Assembly (NCBI GenBank): GCA_030699345.1
Contig: JAUYMX010000564.1
Coordinates: forward strand, 1-8,588
From: Methylococcaceae bacterium
Lineage (GTDB): Bacteria > Pseudomonadota > Gammaproteobacteria > Methylococcales > Methylomonadaceae
Direction: 5' to 3'
Length of the DNA stretch: 8,588 nt
Shown: positions 1 to 7,443 of the stretch, in pieces
Layout: every line of letters starts with the position of its first letter
How positions within the stretch are numbered: the stretch's first letter is position 1
Program-made: the position numbers and the translations under genes
Notes under the pieces: generated by a model
What the model saw: the letters and a program-made list of their open reading frames with translations, nothing else
The model's database searches: none
Told to the model about the DNA's origin: nothing

Positions 1-2
1 GC

Positions 3-59
3 TTGCGAAAGGCCACTGCTTTGCCAGGCAGTGATGTGGCTAAGCCAATGGACTGATAA
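3..59 (+). other. Possible C-terminal tail of an upstream gene ending in tandem stops
   Basis: Reading from base 3, an open frame of 17 codons ends in Pro-Met-Asp followed by TGA TAA (54-59). It is too short to recognise. The only support is the pair of stops and the terminator-like hairpin that starts about 10 bases later, the normal arrangement at the end of a gene. The segment also holds a small inverted repeat (CACTGC 14-19 with GCAGTG 28-33). A second reading, in frame 1, is open from base 1 to base 87 and could instead be part of the helicase gene after a one-base frameshift. I cannot choose between these from the window. Confidence 0.2.
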
Positions 60-69
60 TGTCATGATC

Positions 70-107
70 TATCCTCTTCAAAAAATGTAGAGGATGACGT
101 TTTTTTT
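70..107 (+). terminator. Rho-independent terminator-like hairpin with T8 tract
   Basis: ATCCTCT (71-77) and AGAGGAT (89-95) form a perfect 7-bp stem with an 11-base loop. Four bases later comes a run of eight T (100-107). GTCAT (61-65) can also pair with ATGAC (94-98), giving an alternative, longer stem with a bulge. The stem is only moderately GC-rich, but the order stem then T tract fits an intrinsic terminator on the + strand that would end the gene closing at 54-59. It lies in the frame that continues into the helicase, which is odd if that frame is coding here. Confidence 0.5.
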
Positions 108-320
108 CGGTCAGAAAATACGGTTTTAACGGACGATTACCGAGAAGCTAGAAACTGGCTCAAAGAAGCACAATCCATTCGCAATCGTTGGGCACATGCT
201 CCAGCTGGTGGTTTACCGGATGACGTTAGCTATCGAGACATCGACACTATTGAGAGACTACTGCAAGCTTTCGGTGCGGATAGCCACTCTCTCGAGAGTA
301 TCAAGAAAGCAAAGAAAAAT
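108..320 (+). pseudogene. In-frame Swt1-like HEPN segment fused to the helicase, without a start codon
   Basis: This stretch is continuous with the helicase frame (no stop from base 60 on) and reads like protein. It contains IRNRWAH (177-197), which holds the HEPN RX4H motif (Arg at 180-182, His at 195-197), then a helical segment with YRDIDTIERLLQAFGAD, which resembles the end of Swt1-type HEPN domains. Such domains are known at the N-terminus of some bacterial SNF2-family helicases; HEPN domains are often RNases whose Arg and His are catalytic. The frame has no ATG, GTG or TTG before 321, so this part is not translated from a standard start. I infer that the true N-terminus was lost by deletion or frameshift, or that an unusual start is used. 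The HEPN identity rests on motif recognition only. Confidence 0.6.
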
Positions 321-3300
321 TTGCTGCACAAGCTTGCCGTTATAGAAAGTCAGCCGGTAAACGCTGTGATCTTGTCCAGAGTGGAAAGCGGCTTTAAACC
401 CGGCGACATAGTGCGCCTGAAAGCCGATCCAAACAAAACGGGGGCGATTACCGGCGTCCTGACCAGCGATACCGAAAACCGCTACCAAGTCTTTCATGAC
501 GGTGCTATCGCAACTTATTACGAGTCGCAGATTGAGCCCATTGCCGAAATCGTAACCAAAACGCCAGTCACCCCGAATACATTGCATGCCGCGATGACTG
601 CGCTGCAACTACGTCATCCCAGCACCCGGCATTTGTATTCTTTGTTCGCATCCCGCATCAATTTCATTCCCTATCAGTTCCGTCCCGTGCTGAAGCTGAT
701 CCAAGCCGACCGCCCCCGTATTCTGATTGCTGACGAAGTAGGTGTCGGTAAAACCATCGAAGCCGGATTGATACTTAAAGAGTTGCAAGCGCGTCGCGAG
801 CTTAAATCGGTTCTGGTTATTTGCCCAAAACCCCTGGTAGCAGAACGCAAATGGCAAAACGAAATGAAGCGCTTTGATGAACGTTTCGAACATCTGGATG
901 GTGCCTCGTTGCGCTACTGCATCGATGAAACCCATCTCGACGGCGTTTGGCCTCAACAATATTCGCGGGTCATTTTGCCTTATTCATTACTGGATGAAGG
1001 CTTACTACACGGCAAACAACAAGGCCGAAAAAAGCAATTAGGCTTACTTGATCTCGATCCATCGCCGATTTTTGATTTAGTCATCGTCGATGAAGCTCAC
1101 GCCATCCGCAATACTGATACCTGGGCGCACCGCGCCGTGCGTTATTTTTGCGACAACGCTGAAGCCGTGGTGTTAATGTCCGCAACCCCGATACAACTAG
1201 GCAGTAACGATCTTTACAATCTGCTGCAGCTATTGCGCCCAGATGTAATTACCAGTCGCAAAGACTTTGACGCAATGGCCGAACCGAATCCATCGCTGAA
1301 TACAGCTATTGCTGCCGCCCGCTCGGCGCAACTAAATTGGAAAGAGCAAGTGTTTGAATGTTTAAATGATGCCTTAGCTACAACCTGGGGACGCGGAGTT
1401 TTGCAAAACGACCCGCGCACCCAACAAATCATAGATTTATTGCTCAGTGACGACGATACCCCGGAAATCCGCCTGACGGTGGTCGGCCAATTGGAAATGC
1501 TTTACACCTTCTCGCCTTTTATCAACCGTACCCGGCGGCGGGACATTGGCAATTTCACCACCCGCAAACCGGAAACCGTTAGCGTCGAATTTACCGCAGA
1601 ACAAGCCGCACTGCATGCAGACTTACTGGACGTATTAGCCCGAATGTTGGCATACCGACACGGTAATCAAAATCTAAAATTCATGCTGTCGACTATCCGA
1701 CGGCAAATCGCCAGCAGCGTGTTCGGTTTAGCGCCGTTATTAAAAGACATCCTCAATCGCCATTTGTCGCAACTGGAATTAAGCGAACTGGATGACGACA
1801 GTGATTTGGACACTGTCAGTCAGCTTTTCGCCGACTTCCGTTTCGAAGTTGATACTTTGATTCAAAGTGCCCAACGCATCGCCAACGGCCCCGACCCCAA
1901 GTTACAAGCCTTTCTCAAAGTCATCCGCGACAAACAGCAGCTTGAAAATAACAAGTTACTGGTGTTCAGTTGCTTCCGTCATACCTGGGAATATCTGGCT
2001 GAAAACCTGAAATGTGAACATATTCGTGTCGGCTTGATCCACGGCAAAGTCGCCGATGAGGAACGCCGCGAACTGCGAAACCGCTTTAGCCTGCCCAAAG
2101 AAGACGCCAATGCACTGGACGTGTTGCTGTCATCGGAAGTGGGTTGCGAAGGTCTGGATTACCAGTTCTGCGACGGCATGGTCAACTACGACTTGCCTTG
2201 GAACCCAATGCGCGTCGAACAACGTATAGGCCGTATCGACCGTTATGGGCAAAAAAGTCTATCAGTGGTGATTTACAACTTCATAACACCCGGCACAGTC
2301 GATGCGGAAATTTACGAACGCTGCCTATTGCGAATTGGTGTTTTTGAGCAAGCTTTGGGTGCTAGCGAGGAAATCCTCGGCAAACTAACACAGGAAATTC
2401 AGAACATCGCCGACGACTTTAACCTTACCGAGGAAGAACAGGCTGCACGCCTGCAACAATTGTCCGACAACGAAATTCGCCTCGTGCAGGAGCAAGCTCG
2501 CATGGAACAGGAACAAAGTAAACTGTTCGGACTAACCCAGCCCCAACACGATCAAGACCTCATCCGCCAAGCCTCAAGTTTCTGGTTATCGCAAACCATG
2601 CTGGCCAACCTCGTTGGTCGCTATCTGCAAACCCTGGGCGCGACAAATATACCGGCCTCACTGGGTCAAAAATCGATGGCCACCTTGCAACTCGGTCAGG
2701 ACATCCGTGAAAAGCTGTTAAATCAATTCCTAAGCCTGAAACTTAATGGCGAAGCTGCTCAACACTGGCAACGCTGGCTGAAAGGCAACGACCCTTATTT
2801 GCCGCTGACCTTTGATCAGGATACCGCTGCCGATCGCCATGATCTGATGTTTATTACCCCCACCCATCCATTGGCTCAACAAGCTGCACTGCCGGTGGAA
2901 TCAGTCACACCGTTGCTGTGTAACCTACGCGTGCAAACTGACATTGTGCTGACCGGTCGCTATCCTTATGCGATTTACCGCTGGCAGAAAAAAGGCCTTA
3001 AAGAAGACTTTACCTTCCAGCCATTGACGACCAATCCACAATTGACCGCCCAGTTTTTAGAGGTGTTGGAATCCGCGCAACAAACGCAAACCGAGACACC
3101 GATCATTTCGGCAAGCGAAGAAAATGAACTAGAAAAACACCACTATCGCCAATGGCTGGACAATCGCGCCGCCCATATTGAACAGGTTCAACAGCACGTC
3201 CAATCTCGATTGGCTTCCCTGCAAACCACGCATGATGCTCGTATCGCTGCATTGAAAGACCAACTGGAAGCCAACAGTAACGACAAAATACAACGAATGA

Positions 3301-3434
3301 AACTCTCGCAAATCGAAACTGCCCATCGGGATTTTCGGCAACATGTTGAGCAATTGGAACAGGCGACCAAGCAAGCGGATATATTGGCTGAAGTGGTGGT
3401 ATTTGGGATATTGATGGTTGAGGAAAAACAATGA
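321..3434 (+). CDS. SNF2/RapA-family DEAH-box helicase (5' end probably truncated)
   Basis: The product is a superfamily 2 ATPase of the SNF2/RapA (HepA) type, expected to translocate on double-stranded DNA in the cytoplasm. Counting from TTG 321 (1037 residues): a small beta-barrel-like region at about 25-74 begins PGDIVRLK; Walker A ADEVGVGKT is at 137-145; Walker B with DEAH at 257-260; SAT (motif III) at 287-289; the C-terminal helicase lobe has SSEVGCEGLDY and then QRIGRIDRYGQ at 634-644 (arginine-finger motif VI). The tail from about 934 is charged and likely coiled coil. All core motifs are intact. TTG 321 is the first conventional start but has no clear ribosome site, and HEPN-like coding sequence continues in frame upstream, so the natural protein was probably longer. 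The stop overlaps the next start as ATGA, indicating translational coupling to the sacsin-like ATPase. DISARM DrmD is also a SNF2 helicase, but no DISARM partner is present. Confidence 0.9.
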   Translation: MLHKLAVIESQPVNAVILSRVESGFKPGDIVRLKADPNKTGAITGVLTSDTENRYQVFHDGAIATYYESQIEPIAEIVTKTPVTPNTLHAAMTALQLRHPSTRHLYSLFASRINFIPYQFRPVLKLIQADRPRILIADEVGVGKTIEAGLILKELQARRELKSVLVICPKPLVAERKWQNEMKRFDERFEHLDGASLRYCIDETHLDGVWPQQYSRVILPYSLLDEGLLHGKQQGRKKQLGLLDLDPSPIFDLVIVDEAHAIRNTDTWAHRAVRYFCDNAEAVVLMSATPIQLGSNDLYNLLQLLRPDVITSRKDFDAMAEPNPSLNTAIAAARSAQLNWKEQVFECLNDALATTWGRGVLQNDPRTQQIIDLLLSDDDTPEIRLTVVGQLEMLYTFSPFINRTRRRDIGNFTTRKPETVSVEFTAEQAALHADLLDVLARMLAYRHGNQNLKFMLSTIRRQIASSVFGLAPLLKDILNRHLSQLELSELDDDSDLDTVSQLFADFRFEVDTLIQSAQRIANGPDPKLQAFLKVIRDKQQLENNKLLVFSCFRHTWEYLAENLKCEHIRVGLIHGKVADEERRELRNRFSLPKEDANALDVLLSSEVGCEGLDYQFCDGMVNYDLPWNPMRVEQRIGRIDRYGQKSLSVVIYNFITPGTVDAEIYERCLLRIGVFEQALGASEEILGKLTQEIQNIADDFNLTEEEQAARLQQLSDNEIRLVQEQARMEQEQSKLFGLTQPQHDQDLIRQASSFWLSQTMLANLVGRYLQTLGATNIPASLGQKSMATLQLGQDIREKLLNQFLSLKLNGEAAQHWQRWLKGNDPYLPLTFDQDTAADRHDLMFITPTHPLAQQAALPVESVTPLLCNLRVQTDIVLTGRYPYAIYRWQKKGLKEDFTFQPLTTNPQLTAQFLEVLESAQQTQTETPIISASEENELEKHHYRQWLDNRAAHIEQVQQHVQSRLASLQTTHDARIAALKDQLEANSNDKIQRMKLSQIETAHRDFRQHVEQLEQATKQADILAEVVVFGILMVEEKQ

Positions 3435-6400
3435 GTACAGAATTAGAAGCATTAAAACAAAAGCGTCTGAAATGGGTTGAGTCTAACCGTGAGAACGGTT
3501 TTGATGAAGGTATAAATCGCTTATTGACTGAGCTTTACCCCGACAACGCTCATTTCATCTACGAACTTCTTCAAAACGCAGAAGACCCTGAAGCAACTGA
3601 AGTAAAGTTCGATTTAACTGATTCAGCCGTTGAATTTGTCCACAACGGTAAAAGACTATTCGAACTCAAAGATGTTGAATCCATTACCAGCATTGGCAAC
3701 AGCACCAAACGCGACGACGAAACCAGTATCGGCAAATTTGGCGTTGGATTCAAAGCGGTATTTGCTTACACCAATACCCCCGAAATTCACTCCGGCGACT
3801 TCCATTTCCGTATTCGCGACTTAGTGGTGCCGGAAACCGAGGGAGTTGAACAATCGCAAACAAGCCAAACCCGCTTTAAATTTCCATTTGATAATCCCAA
3901 GAAGCCAGCAAAAACTGCATTACAGGAAATAGAAAAAGGACTTCGCGCTTTAGGTGACAATACCCTTCTGTTTTTGAACCACATCCGGAAAATAGAATAC
4001 ATGCTTCCTGATGGTTCCAAGGGTTCGCAGCAGCGCATTGATCAAAAAGATGGACGTATCGAAATTCGCGCTCTTCACCCAGATGGAAATGAAACAATTT
4101 CCCATTGGCTGCACTTCCAAAAAACAGTTGAAATTGCCGATGACAATAGCAATCCGAAAACTTGCTCTATCGCAATTGCCTATAGTCTGGTTGAAGAATC
4201 AAACAAAAAAACTGAGAAAATAAGCTGGAAAATCGTGCCATTACAGCACGGTCAAGTTTCTATTTATTTCCCAGCTGAAAAAGAGACATCCAACTTACGT
4301 TTCCATCTTCATGCCCCCTTTGCGTCAACAGTGGCAAGAGATAGTGTGCGGGACTGCCAGGCCAATCATCAATTACGTGATGGCCTCGCTGAACTAATCG
4401 TAGAATCGCTTTCAGCTATTCGAGATCAGGATTTATTAACGGTCAGTTTTTTAGCCGTATTGCCAAATCCGTCGGACAATCTTTCCGACTTCTATGAGCC
4501 GATCCGCACAGCGATTGTTGATGTATTTGACGAGGAGGTGCTTACTCCGATGAAACAGGGTGGGCACGATTCGTCTTATGAAATTTTCAAAGGGCCCACA
4601 ACTATTTCTGACGTCATTTCAGATGAGGATCTTGTGTTTCTTCTTGATAATGATTACGAAAGACCAATGTGGGTGGCGAATCCGCCTCAGAAAAACCAAC
4701 GGGAAGATAAGTTTCTTGAAAGCTTGGGCATTAAAGAATGGGGCTGGCATGAGCTCGTCAATACAATAAATTCTTTGTATAAATGTGATTTGGAACGAAT
4801 AAATACCTGGATAAAAAAGAAAGATGATAAATGGCTCATAAGCTTCTATGCATTATTAGGTGAAGCTTGCAGTAACAATAAACAAACTATATCCGTTGGG
4901 AATACCAAGATCATCAGAGTATCGACCGAGCAAGGTGATGACCATGTAATTCCTTCACTAGCATTTTTCCCTCCGGCTGAAGGAATTTCTGCGCCAGTTG
5001 ATGCATTAATTGTAAAAAATTGGGTATATGCAATCGGTAGATCAGATGAACAAAAAAGACTTGCCAAGCTCTTTCTGGAAAAAAGCGGTGTTTTACCATT
5101 CGATAGCAAACAGGTTATAAAACTGAAATTAGGGGAATATGAAAAGCGTCCAGAACCAACTCCAGATGCCTACTGGATCGACATAAAGTTGTTCTTCGAA
5201 TATTGGTTTAAAGATCCAATTTCAAATATTGCGCTATTCAAAAACAAAACATTTTTACTTGCAAAATCAAGGGATGGAAAAATTAATTGGCATAAGCCAA
5301 ATGACATTTATATTGATAAGCCATTTTCTGATACCGGTCTAAAGGATTTATTTAATCAGAACACTTTTAAGCTTGAAAAATATAAAAGCGAACTTTTAGA
5401 GACTTATCGCTTTGTTATTCCTAATTTTACTGATTTTGCAATAGCTCTTGGTGTAATGGATAGGATTGAGATAAAAAGTCACGATGCTACTGCAATGCAA
5501 TCTGACTTTGTTCGGCAATCAGGTCGGAAAACAAAAAATACACAAGACAAAGACTTTTACATTAATGCTCTAAATCCCAATAACGGCCAATGGTGGCATA
5601 GTAAGGGATCACCTGAATATCTTGGAGAACTCCCCCTCTATAAAAATAATTTACCTCTTAGTCGTGTTGTTTGGAATACTGTTTGTCGCGCCAAATCTGA
5701 ACAGCTAACAGCCCATTACGTACCGAACCAAGCTAAAAGTCATTTACAAACAAAGACGGAAGCTTTTTTTATCAAACAATTGACTAATTGTGCATGGCTT
5801 CCAAATCGGGAGGGTAATTTTCTAAAACCAGCAGACTTGACACTAGAAACGCTTCATCAAGATTTACATTTCCATAATACTAATGGCTGGCTTACAGCTG
5901 TTAAATTTGGTGAAAACACAAGAAAACTGAGCGAAGAATACCAAGCTAAAAACAATAAAGCGCAGGATTTCGGATTTGAATCTGCCGAGCGAGCTTCAAA
6001 ATGGGCTGAGCTAGATAAGTTGGGTATTTCACCCGATGAATTATTAGCAAAACAAAAACATATAGAGCAGCCAGAAAAATCTGTTCCAAATCCAGAGCGG
6101 CGACGCAAGGGTATCCTTGAGCGTAGCGAGAATGCGCCCAGTAAAGAAAGTGTCACGCGAGAACGTTCCATCCAACCTGGAATTGCCAATGTACAGGCTG
6201 AAGCAAAAGCCTACTTAAGAGCAATATACACGAATAAAAATAGAGAAATGGCATGTCAGTGCTGCCAGAATGAGATGCCTTTTAAAACGGGCAATGACTA
6301 TTATTTTGAAGCCGTGCAGTGTTTTAAAAATGTAAAGAGTCATTACATCGAAAATCGCCTTGCACTTTGTCCTGTTTGTTCGGCAATGTACCAATATGCA

Positions 6401-6565
6401 CGTCAAACTGATGATAATGCGATTCAAAACTTAATTATCATGAATGATGCGGGTGATGACTCAGCTTCGGTTGGTATTTCGATAACTTTAGCATTGGAGA
6501 AATATAATCTTCGTTTTGTTGGGTCACACTGGTTCGACTTGAAAACGATTCTTGAGAATATTTAG
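3431..6565 (+). CDS. Sacsin-type GHKL/Hsp90-like ATPase with C-terminal zinc (HNH-like) module
   Basis: This 1044-residue protein opens with a Bergerat-fold ATPase of the sacsin N-terminal type. The N box is ELLQNAED (45-52), the G1 position is HNG (71-73, His in place of the usual Asp of DNG), and the G2 glycine-rich loop is IGKFGVGFKAVF (100-111). The middle (about 400-850) has no motif I recognise. Near the end there is a basic stretch (PERRRKGI), then a CxxC at 942-945, a YYFEAV segment, and CPVC at 980-983. This is a four-cysteine zinc site laid out like an HNH domain but lacking the catalytic His pair. ATG 3431 is well supported: GAGGA lies 6 bases upstream, and it overlaps the helicase stop by 4 bases. 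Base composition falls along the gene (27 G+C in 3721-3780 against 14 in 5341-5400 by my count). Proteins of this class occur in defence islands, where the ATPase may act as a conformational switch; its exact role is unknown. Confidence 0.88.
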   Translation: MSTELEALKQKRLKWVESNRENGFDEGINRLLTELYPDNAHFIYELLQNAEDPEATEVKFDLTDSAVEFVHNGKRLFELKDVESITSIGNSTKRDDETSIGKFGVGFKAVFAYTNTPEIHSGDFHFRIRDLVVPETEGVEQSQTSQTRFKFPFDNPKKPAKTALQEIEKGLRALGDNTLLFLNHIRKIEYMLPDGSKGSQQRIDQKDGRIEIRALHPDGNETISHWLHFQKTVEIADDNSNPKTCSIAIAYSLVEESNKKTEKISWKIVPLQHGQVSIYFPAEKETSNLRFHLHAPFASTVARDSVRDCQANHQLRDGLAELIVESLSAIRDQDLLTVSFLAVLPNPSDNLSDFYEPIRTAIVDVFDEEVLTPMKQGGHDSSYEIFKGPTTISDVISDEDLVFLLDNDYERPMWVANPPQKNQREDKFLESLGIKEWGWHELVNTINSLYKCDLERINTWIKKKDDKWLISFYALLGEACSNNKQTISVGNTKIIRVSTEQGDDHVIPSLAFFPPAEGISAPVDALIVKNWVYAIGRSDEQKRLAKLFLEKSGVLPFDSKQVIKLKLGEYEKRPEPTPDAYWIDIKLFFEYWFKDPISNIALFKNKTFLLAKSRDGKINWHKPNDIYIDKPFSDTGLKDLFNQNTFKLEKYKSELLETYRFVIPNFTDFAIALGVMDRIEIKSHDATAMQSDFVRQSGRKTKNTQDKDFYINALNPNNGQWWHSKGSPEYLGELPLYKNNLPLSRVVWNTVCRAKSEQLTAHYVPNQAKSHLQTKTEAFFIKQLTNCAWLPNREGNFLKPADLTLETLHQDLHFHNTNGWLTAVKFGENTRKLSEEYQAKNNKAQDFGFESAERASKWAELDKLGISPDELLAKQKHIEQPEKSVPNPERRRKGILERSENAPSKESVTRERSIQPGIANVQAEAKAYLRAIYTNKNREMACQCCQNEMPFKTGNDYYFEAVQCFKNVKSHYIENRLALCPVCSAMYQYARQTDDNAIQNLIIMNDAGDDSASVGISITLALEKYNLRFVGSHWFDLKTILENI

Positions 6566-6595
6566 TATAAATAAACATTATCGACTCAGATATAT

Positions 6596-7291
6596 ATGGC
6601 TTGTAAGCTTTGTAAATTGGATAGAGAGTTAAAAGAATCCCATATTATTCCTAAGTTCATGTATAAGCCAATTCGGGACGAAAAGAATAGAATGCGGCAA
6701 TTATCCTTGGATAAAAATCAAGGGAATGGCAAAAAATACAATCTCCTACAAGATGGACTTAAAGAATATCTCCTCTGTTTAGATTGCGAAAAATTATTAA
6801 ACAGCAAATACGAGCAATACTTTAAAAAAGCTTGGTTTGATGAAAAGAAACTACCAGATTTATTACCCAATCCAGAAATCAAGGTAACTGGACTAAATTA
6901 GTCTAAATTTAAATTATTTCATCTTTCAATTTTGTTTAGAGCGAGTGTTTCTTCATTACCAGAATTCAAAGATATTAACTTAGGTATACATGAAAATATT
7001 TTAAGGAAATACCTGATTGATGAAGCCTACATACCAGATACAAAATATCCAATTGTTTGCCATGCGATTACCAAACAGAATAATCAAGTTCATTTTGGTT
7101 TGATAACAAGCCCTTTTAAGCTACGACAACCAAATGGATATAACAGCTATGGTTTTTGTTTTGGTGGGTGTGTTTGGTATTACATAGTTGATAGCCGAGA
7201 AACTTCTTATTTTTCAGATTTCATGCTTAGCTCAACTGGTGAAATTGGTATTATTGCTATACCTTGGGATGATTTTTTAAATTTGAGGTAA
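6596..7291 (+). pseudogene. HNH-like zinc protein gene interrupted by an in-frame amber codon
   Basis: The first 101 codons encode a compact zinc/HNH-like module: CKLC (3-6), SHIIPKF (15-21, His16 a candidate catalytic base), then LLCLDCE (59-65) and a helix with YEQYF. Codon 102 is TAG (6899-6901). The same frame continues without another stop to TAA at 7289-7291, starting SKFKLFHLSILFRASV and reading like normal protein (129 more residues). From memory of this family a Tyr stands near this point, and a Tyr codon becomes TAG by one change, so I read it as one gene of about 231 codons with a nonsense mutation. No ATG follows the amber codon soon enough to restart; TTG 6932 has no ribosome site. 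The gene starts 30 bases after the ATPase stop, with no strong ribosome site, and may belong to the same operon. It is very AT-rich (21 G+C of 60 in 6721-6780). Function is inferred as nuclease or nucleic-acid binding; the truncated 101-residue product still holds the whole zinc module. Confidence 0.7.
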
Positions 7292-7443
7292 GTAAGATTT
7301 GGCTTTTTTGTGAAATACCTATCGCTATCAACAACGCAAGAAATTGCGAGTTACCGATAACGACAACTGGCTATGCCTGAGTTGGAATGGCCGTCAAAAA
7401 GCGGGCGCTGATTTATTATTGCTTAGTAAGTTTTGGAGAAACA
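7292..7443. other. Spacer between the HNH-like gene and the toxin-antitoxin pair
   Basis: No gene is supported here. A T6 run (7304-7309) follows the end of the HNH-like gene without a clear stem, so it is at best a weak terminator. From about 7318 composition becomes more GC-rich, as in the toxin-antitoxin genes. A + frame is open from 7314 into the antitoxin gene in another phase; it lacks a start codon and could be a gene remnant. I see no convincing -35/-10 pair, although a promoter for the toxin-antitoxin pair is expected here. Confidence 0.4.
7435..7440 (+). promoter_or_regulatory. Ribosome binding site that fixes the antitoxin start
   Basis: GGAGAA lies 3 bases before ATG 7444. An in-frame ATG at 7387 would add 19 residues but has no such site and gives a hydrophobic stretch not expected in this family. 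The 7444 start is therefore preferred. Confidence 0.75.

Noticed and set aside
12..40. Inverted repeat CACTGC/GCAGTG with GCCAC/GTGGC near the window start
   Set aside because: It is short, lacks a T tract, and the flanking context is cut off by the window edge.
3129..3452. Minus-strand and off-frame open frames inside the helicase and ATPase genes
   Set aside because: They lie fully inside genes with strong domain motifs on the + strand and show no motifs of their own.
321..6565. Assignment to DISARM, BREX or the Dpd system because of the SNF2 helicase
   Set aside because: None of the required partner genes of those systems (DUF1998 protein, PglZ, DpdA and so on) is in the window; a SNF2 helicase alone is not diagnostic.
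7344..7417. Promoter for the toxin-antitoxin genes (TTGCGA at 7344 or TTGGAA at 7382 as -35)
   Set aside because: No acceptable -10 box lies at 16-18 bases from either.
7387..7443. Upstream ATG 7387 as the antitoxin start
   Set aside because: The added 19 residues do not fit the DUF2281 family, and the strong ribosome site sits directly before ATG 7444.
7314..7443. Open + frame in the spacer, possibly a gene fragment
   Set aside because: It has no start codon and no motif, and it runs out of phase into the antitoxin gene; too weak to call a gene.
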